A stretch of DNA of 64,000 nucleotides from Lachnospiraceae bacterium. Lineage in GTDB: Bacteria > Bacillota > Clostridia > Lachnospirales > Lachnospiraceae. The stretch covers positions 1 through 64,000 of the forward strand of contig JAFRWW010000067.1 in assembly GCA_017441585.1 (NCBI GenBank). Reading direction: 5' to 3'. Under the pieces are notes generated by a model. The model was not told the origin of the DNA, made no database searches, and worked only from the letters and a program-made list of their open reading frames with translations. A program made the translations under genes and the position numbers. Below, one piece after another: positions 8,491 to 16,138 of the stretch. The stretch's first letter is position 1. The number at the start of each line of letters is the position of its first letter.

Positions 8491-8605
8491 CTCTTTCTTA
8501 TCCTCTCATCCGTGTTCGTTCCCTACTTACAGATGCTTGTCACGAGTTAATTTTCACCAAGTGGTGAGGAATAGTAAATGCATTTAGTTTTTATTCCATC
8601 TTGAT

Positions 8606-8715
8606 AAGAATAAGCGGCGCCGATGTTCCTGTTCCGATTCGACGGAGTGTTGTTCAGATTCAAGTAGAACGTCCCACAGTGACGGTCATTGTTCAGGTTA
8701 CCGCCACGTAGCGCA
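8606..8715 (-). repeat. TR: DGR template repeat (TR)
   Basis: The 110-bp repeat matches 8830-8939 at a constant offset of 224 bp. Outside the first 20 bp (the IMH end) there are 15 substitutions, and every one is at a T on the plus strand, i.e. an adenine of the coding strand; 15 of 25 such adenines differ. The strand encodes many AAC/AAT codons, the codon type that gives maximal amino-acid diversity on adenine mutagenesis. The TR is not in an expressed frame. Confidence 0.95.
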
Positions 8716-8786
8716 CGGTGTCGCACTTGCTATCCCTATAATTAACATTGTTTACAGTTACAAGGGCAAACCTACGGTTTTCCCTC

Positions 8787-8799
8787 TCGCCTTCGGCGA
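8787..8799. other. candidate DGR hairpin downstream of the variable repeat
   Basis: TCGCC-GAA-GGCGA (minus strand) forms a 5-bp GC-rich stem with a GAA loop, 31 bp past the IMH end of the variable repeat and just after the stop codon. Known DGRs have short hairpins or cruciforms in this position that promote retrohoming. The stem here is shorter than described examples. Confidence 0.4.
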
Positions 8800-8812
8800 T
8801 TCACCCTTTCCC

Positions 8813-10144
8813 TTAGACAAGTGGCTTACAAGAAAGAGCGGCGCCGATGCTCCAGTCCCGATTCGACGGAGTGTCGTACAGAGACAAGTAGAACGCCCCA
8901 CAGCGACGGCCAACGTTCAGGCCACCGCCACGCAGCGCATAATTGCGCTGTCCATTATTAAACCATAATCCATCGGAGTAATAATGCTGATCGGATCCGG
9001 ATGCGCTGTATGTCAAGATACCACCTACTGCGTCGATCTTTGCCTTATCTGCATAGCCTCCGTTTGTACCGACAGGGGTACATCCTGATACAGTCAGGTA
9101 TCCGCTTGCGGTAGTATTATATCCATCTACAGTAGAACCATCCTGCTGGCCATAGGTCAGTTTTATCTTGATGGTTCCGCTGTCATTTATATAACCGGCA
9201 TATCTTCTCCATTGGTTGCCCCACCAGTGCTCCATTCCAAACACTTTCACGCCCAGGCCCTGGCTTGTGTTCTCTCCGTAAAAGAGTCCTTTATTGTCCA
9301 TGCCGCCGGTCGTGGCCAGCAAAGACTCGCTCCATGAGTAACCAGTTCTGCCCTCACCAAATACTGTCTGAGTGTCAAGGCTCTTCCCCATCAGTACCAG
9401 CAATGAATTTATAAGCTGGATGTCCGAAAAGATTTCCGTATACCAAAGTTTGTCAGTAGAGGGATTATTGGCTTCAGCAGCTGTGATCTCCTCAGGTGCA
9501 TCTTTACTTTTGCAATATGCCGTGTAATCCTTTCCGCTTATCGATCTTAGCTTACTATCTACGATAGTGCCGTTATAGATCGGAGTGTAGAAATGAGGAA
9601 CAAGATCGCCCTTTGAATTATAAAAACTCCAAGCGTGGAAAGTTTCATCTACCTGATAGTTTGCGATCCTTACGGTACCGGAAGATCCGTCCAGGCTGAT
9701 CACATCGGGCTTATAGGAAATCCATATAAGCTGATCGTCCCTGCCCCATTCCATCATTGCATTACCGCCATAGGTATCATCCGCCACGTCTGAAGGTGAG
9801 CCGTCCGCCTTCTTGCTGTAATCGTTTGGATCAAGGTAGTAATCTACCGTTCCGTCATACTTAAGCATACAGGGCCTGGGCATAAAGAAAGCGTCCTCCC
9901 AACTTCCGTAAGAAAAGACGCCTACACCGGTCTGGCCATCGTATGTGTTCCCTGCTGGAATATAACCCCTGGAATCCTCCACGTATGTGACGCAGGCTTC
10001 CGGATCCGACTCAGAAGAGTCTATATGGAAGCCATAGCAGATTTTCTTCTTCCGGTCTATGCCCGCTGCGATATCCTCTATAGCCCTCGCGATCCGCTTA
10101 CCCGTCTCATCCTTGATTGTTTCTCCTGTAAATACTGTGCTCAT
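8813..10144 (-). CDS. DGR variable tail protein (C-type-lectin-like receptor-binding protein)
   Basis: The 443-aa protein ends in the variable repeat (residues 403-438 of 443), where ALRGG leads into positions changed relative to the template: N to G, N to V, D to G, H to R, T to A, N to S, N to Y, N to D (twice), R to W, N to S. The framework (RCGAFYLSL, TPSNR, IGAA) is typical of CLec-fold DGR targets such as Mtd. The Trp/Gly-rich part before it (GMEHWWGNQW, GLWFNNGQR) fits the same fold. It probably sits at the tail tip and binds a changeable host surface ligand. The SD AAAGGAG is 7 nt before ATG. Genes on both sides are tail and lysis genes. Confidence 0.92.
   Translation of the reverse strand: MSTVFTGETIKDETGKRIARAIEDIAAGIDRKKKICYGFHIDSSESDPEACVTYVEDSRGYIPAGNTYDGQTGVGVFSYGSWEDAFFMPRPCMLKYDGTVDYYLDPNDYSKKADGSPSDVADDTYGGNAMMEWGRDDQLIWISYKPDVISLDGSSGTVRIANYQVDETFHAWSFYNSKGDLVPHFYTPIYNGTIVDSKLRSISGKDYTAYCKSKDAPEEITAAEANNPSTDKLWYTEIFSDIQLINSLLVLMGKSLDTQTVFGEGRTGYSWSESLLATTGGMDNKGLFYGENTSQGLGVKVFGMEHWWGNQWRRYAGYINDSGTIKIKLTYGQQDGSTVDGYNTTASGYLTVSGCTPVGTNGGYADKAKIDAVGGILTYSASGSDQHYYSDGLWFNNGQRNYALRGGGLNVGRRCGAFYLSLYDTPSNRDWSIGAALSCKPLV
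8830..8939 (-). repeat. VR: DGR variable repeat (VR) with IMH-like 3' end
   Basis: This is the target copy of the template repeat, at the 3' end of the tail gene. The conserved end 8830-8849 includes the GC block GGCGCCG. It contains the only change not at a template adenine (position 8836), which fits an IMH/IMH* difference rather than mutagenesis. Most changes are A to G on the coding strand (10 of 15), four are A to T and one A to C. Confidence 0.95.
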
Positions 10145-10157
10145 TCATATTCTCCTT

Positions 10158-10919
10158 TCATCTAAATAATATCTTTGCCATGTTGCCATCGATAGCCATT
10201 ACCCTGTAAAGTGTCGGTGTCGGCCTATCTAAAAGCTGTACCCCGATATATGCCGTAGCGACGCCATTGTCTCCCGCTATCGCATAACCATTTACTTTTA
10301 AAGTACCATCATGTTCTACCCACAGCTTGCCCAAAAGTCCAACAGGAATGCCCTCACACTCCTGATCTCCCATGATGGCAGGATGCAGTGAAGTCACTCC
10401 AAGGACATATCCATCATGGGGCTGTGCCAGTCTTATCTTTTCTCCGTCAAGAGTTACGAAACGACCAAAAGGACATCCTTCGGAAGGAATAAAGTTCTCA
10501 GCGTAATCGGCTCCGTCTACCTTCAATATGCCACCAGATACGATATCGCCCTCGACGGTGACTTTCTTGGCGACTATTTCTCCATTAAAAGCCTTATCTC
10601 CTGCTATGGTCTCATCACCAGTCTTATGAACCAGGTTATCGTCATTGCTGGGCGCCCTGGCATCTGTCAATCTGCTGTCGTCGCCCTTCACTATCTGTTC
10701 GAGGGACGCATTTCCTTCCTCCGGTACGTCAAGATATGCAGCTGATCCAAGGATGTAATTACCTTCAAGTTCGTGGCCGTTGATCTTCGGCTTATTCTGA
10801 AGATCCTCATAATTATTTGTAACAACAGGAAACTCGTGTGTCTCTTCTGCCGATAGTTCTATATTTATTTCAGTTTCTTCCACTTCCAAAGGTATCTCAA
10901 TAGTATTAGGTTCACTCAT
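10158..10919 (-). CDS. tail fibre/appendage protein with Peptidase_G2-like C-terminus
   Basis: This 253-aa protein has an acidic N-terminus and a spacer of short repeats (DDSRLTDARAPSNDDN). Its C-terminal domain is recognisable by DGADYAENFIP, then GRFVTLDGEKIRLA and GVTSLHPAIMGD. This matches the IMC-type Peptidase_G2 domain of phage appendage proteins, which can self-cleave after trimerisation. The same domain ends the 11237-12991 protein, so the two are paralogous at the C-terminus. It lies between the variable protein and the baseplate genes. The SD AGGGGGTGA precedes ATG. Confidence 0.72.
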   Translation of the reverse strand: MSEPNTIEIPLEVEETEINIELSAEETHEFPVVTNNYEDLQNKPKINGHELEGNYILGSAAYLDVPEEGNASLEQIVKGDDSRLTDARAPSNDDNLVHKTGDETIAGDKAFNGEIVAKKVTVEGDIVSGGILKVDGADYAENFIPSEGCPFGRFVTLDGEKIRLAQPHDGYVLGVTSLHPAIMGDQECEGIPVGLLGKLWVEHDGTLKVNGYAIAGDNGVATAYIGVQLLDRPTPTLYRVMAIDGNMAKILFR

Positions 10920-10920
10920 A

Positions 10921-11226
10921 TCAGATCACCCCCTCTTTAAGTACATCATCAAGTGACAGTTTTGCTATGGATGTAGCGTATGCCAGATCATCATCCATGC
11001 GGAATCTCACTTGCACCTGTACTGCTCCCCTTTTAAGTTTCAGGGTTTCTTCCTGGGAGAGCGCTACCCTGATCTCTTTTTTCTCATTGTCGATCAGCAC
11101 GTCTTCAAGAGTCTTTGTGATCTCAATGGCGAAGCTCTTGAACGTGACATATAGTGACACTATATCAGTCAGGTCAAGAGTCGTATCCAGTGTTAATTTT
11201 ATCTGCGGTGTAGTTCCTCTATACAT
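10921..11226 (-). CDS. small baseplate/tail-associated protein
   Basis: The 101-aa protein starts at the ATG following AAGGAG, not at an upstream codon inside the previous gene. It is predicted to be beta-rich (IKLTLDTTLDLTDIVSLYVTF, then alternating Lys and Val strands). Proteins of this size and look occur beside tail fibres in Clostridia phages. No precise function can be given. It is 1 nt from the next gene and clearly part of the tail operon. Confidence 0.6.
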   Translation of the reverse strand: MYRGTTPQIKLTLDTTLDLTDIVSLYVTFKSFAIEITKTLEDVLIDNEKKEIRVALSQEETLKLKRGAVQVQVRFRMDDDLAYATSIAKLSLDDVLKEGVI

Positions 11227-11236
11227 GGCTATCTCC

Positions 11237-12991
11237 TTATTTAACCCATATCCTGATATGGGTTTCATCTATCCTTGACATCACGCGGTAACAGTCATAC
11301 CCTGTGCCGGCTGTGGCTATGCCGTCCTTGCCGCATACGACAAAGCCGTCCACCTGAGCTGTCCCGTCATCCTCTACAACCAACTTACCGATCACGCCGA
11401 CGGGGATTCCTATGTTGTCCTTATCACCGATTATAGCAGGGTTATCAGATGTCACACCCAGGATAAAATCACCATTCTGCGCCAACTTTATCTTTTCACC
11501 TTTAAGCGTTACAAGGCGACCAATAGGGCAATCTTCCAAAGTCTCAAAACGTTCTGCGTAGTCAGCTCCGCTTACCTTAAGAACGCCACCGCATTCAATG
11601 TCATCCTCTGTGGTCACTCCTCTTGTACTTACCCTTCCGGATACTTCTGCGTTGCCCTCCCAGTCTATAGCAAAAGCGTTATTTCTATTATTAGCGTCAA
11701 TACCATTACCAATGATATGAATATACTTATTCTCATTATCAGCTATATTGTATTTACCTTCTACGTGCTGATAAATGCCGTTCGCAATGGTTTCTCTACC
11801 CTCTGCGTGCGTACAATCTCCTACAGCCTGAGTCTCTCTGCCTTCTGCATGAGAATAATTACCGCTCGCCTTTGTCATATAGCCTTCGCAAGTCGCACGA
11901 TCACCATTGTTATAACCTCCATTGCCTGTTCTCACATACTGACCAGTGGCTCTAATCTCCCTCACATGACTGGGATTCCATGCGCCTGTGTGCTCCTGGA
12001 TAAATTCATACAATTTGCCATTGTAGGTGACATACGCACCCTTAAAATATCCCATTTCCGAATTAAATGTATACGCAATCACGCTCAAGTTTGTCTTACC
12101 GGACAAATCAATAAATGCCTTTTTACCCGATATAGGCTGCACAATACTATCAACTACCACGCCCTCAAGTACATTAACCTGAGCACCGGCGGCGATTCCT
12201 GCCAGTTTCGTGCCCTCATCAGCAGTCATCAGTCTATCTGTACCATTCTTATCCACCTTGCCGTTAAGAGCGTTATAAACATTAACATTATTGGCGTATA
12301 GCTCATCTGCCGATATTCTTTGAGCCGCGATAATCCCTGCTGATGATATCTGAGTCTTACTGCTATTACTGCCCCATTCTCCCATCTGGATTATATAAGG
12401 CGTTTGAGCGGTACCATAGTATTGAGACAAAGCATTGGCCGATATGCTGACCGGTGTCATTGTATCTGAAGGATCCTGTTTCTTTAATACGATAGAGCTT
12501 CCGAAACTTGACAGAATTAAACCTATATAACCTTTATTCTCACCAGTCTTAAAAATATTCAGACTGTTGGTAAAGAAATTTATCAATGTGGCGATAAAAC
12601 TCATATTCCCACCGGAAGCTTCAAGCTCTACTCCACCACCGCCTTCTATTGTCATTTTGCCCGTCGAAGACATTTCAAAATCTATCGGATCAGGTTCTTC
12701 CATGTCGAAGTCTTTTGTCAGCAAACCTCCGGGGTACAATTTCGTACTTGCTCCCGTTGAACCGTCATTCAGTCTTATAAAGCCTTCATTGTCACCATTC
12801 AGTGTCACTTTTTCATCAAGTTCCGTATGAATATTGTTTATCGCAGTTCCAACAGACACCATGCGATCATCCAGTGTATCTATAGCATTATTTATCTTAT
12901 TCAGATTAGTAGCATTAAGTGGCGTATCTTTTACAGAGCTGCCATTATGCCACGTCCAATTTTGAAAAATCTTTGACCAATTAAGAGCCAT
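11237..12991 (-). CDS. tail fibre with YadA-like head repeats and Peptidase_G2-like C-terminus
   Basis: This 584-aa protein starts at ATG 6 nt after AGGAGG; an in-frame TTG lies 6 nt further upstream. The N-terminal region (ALNWSKIFQNWTWHNGS) resembles tail-attachment segments. Around residues 375-415 there are repeats of the SHAEG/HAEG type (NYSHAEGRETQAVGD and two more), as in trimeric autotransporter heads. The C-terminal domain, from SGADYAERFE, matches Peptidase_G2 and is paralogous to the 10158-10919 protein. It is probably a trimeric side fibre whose C-terminal chaperone part may be cleaved off. Confidence 0.75.
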   Translation of the reverse strand: MALNWSKIFQNWTWHNGSSVKDTPLNATNLNKINNAIDTLDDRMVSVGTAINNIHTELDEKVTLNGDNEGFIRLNDGSTGASTKLYPGGLLTKDFDMEEPDPIDFEMSSTGKMTIEGGGGVELEASGGNMSFIATLINFFTNSLNIFKTGENKGYIGLILSSFGSSIVLKKQDPSDTMTPVSISANALSQYYGTAQTPYIIQMGEWGSNSSKTQISSAGIIAAQRISADELYANNVNVYNALNGKVDKNGTDRLMTADEGTKLAGIAAGAQVNVLEGVVVDSIVQPISGKKAFIDLSGKTNLSVIAYTFNSEMGYFKGAYVTYNGKLYEFIQEHTGAWNPSHVREIRATGQYVRTGNGGYNNGDRATCEGYMTKASGNYSHAEGRETQAVGDCTHAEGRETIANGIYQHVEGKYNIADNENKYIHIIGNGIDANNRNNAFAIDWEGNAEVSGRVSTRGVTTEDDIECGGVLKVSGADYAERFETLEDCPIGRLVTLKGEKIKLAQNGDFILGVTSDNPAIIGDKDNIGIPVGVIGKLVVEDDGTAQVDGFVVCGKDGIATAGTGYDCYRVMSRIDETHIRIWVK

Positions 12992-13002
12992 TGCCAACCT
13001 CC

Positions 13003-15753
13003 TTATTTCTGTTTCTGGATGATCTCATCCGTTCCGGCCTGTATGCCTGACATCCTGTGATTATATACAAACACGATCTTCGAAGGATCTACGGGAGAAT
13101 ATATAAAATCACCACACTCAATCCAAGGCGCAAGTACAAGCGTCTTTTCTGTAGACGGTAATTCCAGATCATTGATGTTCTCCCAGATATTCGCATAGAT
13201 CAGTTCCTTTATCGCATTCGTCAGAGTGAATTTCTTTGTAATGACGTTCGAAATATCATAGATACTATAATCGTCATTATACTGTTCATCCGGGCGCTCT
13301 ATATCCGGAGCAAGCCATCCGTCCTTCGTCTCTATCCTCATGCCCTTAAACTTTAAAGTTTTATCCAGCCGGTATATGATATCTTTCCTTATCTTGGCAG
13401 CGTCACATACATATATATTTCCGCCTTCAGGATAAAGATCGTCGTCAGGATAAAGGTTCTCTTCCGGATAAAGGATCTCACCTACAGAAACAAATTCCAG
13501 CACGCCATAACGATTTACCCTCAGATACTTACCATTAAGTTCCGCATATGCTGCCAGGATCTGTCTCGGTGTAAAAGACGCATCTGATGCAGCTACAAAA
13601 CTTAAGTTCGCAAAAGGATCAGTATATACTTTTTCCGTAATCTGTTTTATATCCGTATATGGGGTATAATATATATATCCTGTTTGCGGATCAGGCGAAG
13701 ATGAAAACTCAATGATCCTGTCCATGTATATACATTTCTTCAATTCTTCGCAATAAACAGAATTGAACATTGAGTCTCCGAAGCCGTTAAGCAAAACAGG
13801 ACATCCCCATGTATTGCTGTAATAAAGATCTACCCGTAAATAAGTCTCACCACCATAAGCCAAAAAACACTGGTCAAGGCTCTGGAACTGGCCCATATCT
13901 ACAAAGTACTGTGCCGCTTTGCGCATAGCGAAGCTCATTCCGGCATTGATCTGATTCTCGATTTCCAGGAAACTCTCATAATCATCCTGTGTCCAGAATG
14001 TGTTTTCACCTTCTTCAGAGTATTCCTGCATCAGTCCGCGACTTGCGAGATTTAACCGAAGGCCGTTTATAACCGCTGTACACAGGTCTGATCTTCGGAT
14101 CCAGCCGGTCGTGTTGGCATCCGAAGAAACATTTGCACATACAGTCATATCTCCCGTGACAAATGCGTTGCTCTCTTGTGTTTCTTCCCATGTTTCAGGA
14201 TCTTCATACCACTCACCCAGCTTTAGATCCCTATACATATTTGTAAGACTGGTCGGCTGAGGATATAATTCCGAATCCAAAAAATCATTTTTACGTCCAT
14301 GGCTGCCATTTATATTACAAAGATAAACCCTGTGCGCTAACTTCCAGGCTTCTGTACCTCGGTCTGATTCATCCTGCCAGTTACCCGGAGTAAGCATAGA
14401 TCCAAGTGGTATATATGTCCCGCTGAACATATCACCTGTGGCGTCTTTGCCACTGCATGACAGATACTCGGAATAATCCACAAACTGCTGTCCCAAATAT
14501 GACGCATTTTTTATTCTCCACAGTTCAAACTCACCGTTCTGATTTATCTGTGGCTGAGTTTTAAATATCTCATTTATATGAGAGCGAAGATAAGAAACCG
14601 CACTATTACTGTTGTTAAAATACGCATTATGCCACGCGGGATATTTCTTCCACTCATCCATGACATCCCCGAATACAGTTTCGATCTGGTTTAAATAAGC
14701 CAGGGTATCCTTCTGCGGAGTAAAACTGTCGATATAAGGATTGCTGTTATTCGGTAAAAAGGTTATATCTGTCTGCGATACGGATGAATAACTTGTAATC
14801 GCCACCTTCACCTTTTCAATTACTACTTTCATAGTCGCACTGATCGGTGGCGTGAAAGTGTACTCCTGTGTATTCTGAAGGGGAGTAACAGTATAATCCT
14901 TTGGAGTGTCGGTATGCGTAAGGTCAAAATCCAATCCGGTTACATCCGAAACATCATCAAGCAGATCAGATAGTTCTACAGCAGTCCCTGAAGGATAAGT
15001 GATCTCTTCATCCAGTTTTTTGCTGTAAAGCCTATCATAAGCTACGATTTTTCTTGTCAGCTTATTATTCAGCAAAGAGCATTCATCAACTGTAAATATT
15101 CCAAGAGGTACAGCATTTATATCATAGAGCAGTACCTTAAAATTGATTCTGAAAGTATCTCCCGAAAAATGCTTAAAGTAGCAGATTACTGATTCTATTC
15201 TTCCGCCGGTATTTGACTGACCGGGTATTATAATATGCTTTCTAAAACGAAACGGTTTGATAAATGAACTGTCAAGTTCCTCATAGATATGTTTATATAT
15301 CGTGTAACGATAATCTGAATAAGACATATCTACAGTGATTATATAATCATCCCAGTGTATAGACTCTCCGGGGGGATGGCCTGCCAGTGAATCAATGGCA
15401 CACAAGCAATAATTACCTGTGCCTTCAGGAGCGTGAACAGGCTTACCATCCACATAAGTTTTATTGAAAAGGTAAACGGCGAACTCTTGTCCTGTCAGAT
15501 CTGTTTTTGTGATGGGATTCTCGTCATTCTGAAATATCTCAAATTCACAAGCTGCGGAGTTTGCGATACCAAGCTTGAATCCGTTTCCATCTCCGATTGA
15601 CTCCGGTATTCTTAAACTTTCCTCTATTACGTCCTTGCTTGTGAGATCATCATAGGTGTTATAATCATTTCTGTCAGTCCAATGGCACCATATCCCCATG
15701 TGGTGATCGTCGCTCAATATTTCGTTTTTTACATTATCTAAAACTTCTATCAT
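13003..15753 (-). CDS. large tail/baseplate hub protein
   Basis: This 916-aa protein lies directly after the distal-tail gene, where siphophages encode the tail-associated hub (Tal-like) protein. The sequence is aromatic-rich with many Asp, Tyr and Asn residues, and has no transmembrane segment. There is a local repeat LYPEENLYPDDDLYPEG near residue 775. I see no clear peptidase or lytic domain, so the assignment rests on position, size and composition. Confidence 0.62.
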   Translation of the reverse strand: MIEVLDNVKNEILSDDHHMGIWCHWTDRNDYNTYDDLTSKDVIEESLRIPESIGDGNGFKLGIANSAACEFEIFQNDENPITKTDLTGQEFAVYLFNKTYVDGKPVHAPEGTGNYCLCAIDSLAGHPPGESIHWDDYIITVDMSYSDYRYTIYKHIYEELDSSFIKPFRFRKHIIIPGQSNTGGRIESVICYFKHFSGDTFRINFKVLLYDINAVPLGIFTVDECSLLNNKLTRKIVAYDRLYSKKLDEEITYPSGTAVELSDLLDDVSDVTGLDFDLTHTDTPKDYTVTPLQNTQEYTFTPPISATMKVVIEKVKVAITSYSSVSQTDITFLPNNSNPYIDSFTPQKDTLAYLNQIETVFGDVMDEWKKYPAWHNAYFNNSNSAVSYLRSHINEIFKTQPQINQNGEFELWRIKNASYLGQQFVDYSEYLSCSGKDATGDMFSGTYIPLGSMLTPGNWQDESDRGTEAWKLAHRVYLCNINGSHGRKNDFLDSELYPQPTSLTNMYRDLKLGEWYEDPETWEETQESNAFVTGDMTVCANVSSDANTTGWIRRSDLCTAVINGLRLNLASRGLMQEYSEEGENTFWTQDDYESFLEIENQINAGMSFAMRKAAQYFVDMGQFQSLDQCFLAYGGETYLRVDLYYSNTWGCPVLLNGFGDSMFNSVYCEELKKCIYMDRIIEFSSSPDPQTGYIYYTPYTDIKQITEKVYTDPFANLSFVAASDASFTPRQILAAYAELNGKYLRVNRYGVLEFVSVGEILYPEENLYPDDDLYPEGGNIYVCDAAKIRKDIIYRLDKTLKFKGMRIETKDGWLAPDIERPDEQYNDDYSIYDISNVITKKFTLTNAIKELIYANIWENINDLELPSTEKTLVLAPWIECGDFIYSPVDPSKIVFVYNHRMSGIQAGTDEIIQKQK

Positions 15754-15754
15754 T

Positions 15755-16138
15755 TTAGTATTCCGTCAGTTTAATGGTGGTGCTGTTATACCAGATCGTG
15801 CCGTCAAAGGTTTTCTTGTGTGTAAATGCGGGAGTATCCATCTTAAAATATCCGTTCTTATACTCTTCCTCGCGGTCGTTATAATAGTTTACATTCAGGT
15901 TTTCCGTATTCTGTAAAAAGGGAACAATCACCGCATGTTCTGCCTGTGAATGTTCCCTTATCCTGAAGCTTATGGTTGACCGTTCATGATTTGCCAGGTA
16001 TTCGTGATATTCCCCTTCCACATCAAAGAATGAGTCAAGTACCTTCCTGGCCATCGGCGTACATTGCCATGAATCTCTTTCCAAAAATCGGTTTGGCAAT
16101 GTTGCATTATTTATTTTTATCAAATACCCATCATACAT
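15755..16138 (-). CDS. distal-tail-like protein (127 aa)
   Basis: The best start is the ATG at 16138, overlapping the end of the tape measure gene by 8 nt; an in-frame TTG upstream lies wholly inside that gene. The protein has the order expected of a Dit-like or tail-completion protein between tape measure and hub. It contains WQCTPMARKVLDSFFD and a beta-rich C-terminus. It is shorter than classical Dit proteins (~250 aa), and I cannot name the family. Confidence 0.55.
   Translation of the reverse strand: MYDGYLIKINNATLPNRFLERDSWQCTPMARKVLDSFFDVEGEYHEYLANHERSTISFRIREHSQAEHAVIVPFLQNTENLNVNYYNDREEEYKNGYFKMDTPAFTHKKTFDGTIWYNSTTIKLTEY

Larger units (their letters stand above)
8491..8812 (-). other. 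noncoding DGR region between variable gene and RT
   Basis: This 322-bp stretch has no credible ORF. It holds the template repeat (8606-8715) and a small GAA-loop hairpin (8787-8799). In the transcript the order is variable gene, hairpin, template repeat, a ~115-nt leader, RT. In known DGRs the RNA around the template is needed to prime cDNA synthesis, so the flanks probably matter too. Confidence 0.75.

Noticed and set aside
8716..8760. Extension of the TR/VR homology beyond 110 bp
   Set aside because: Alignment at the same offset drops to background after 8715/8939, so the repeat was ended there.
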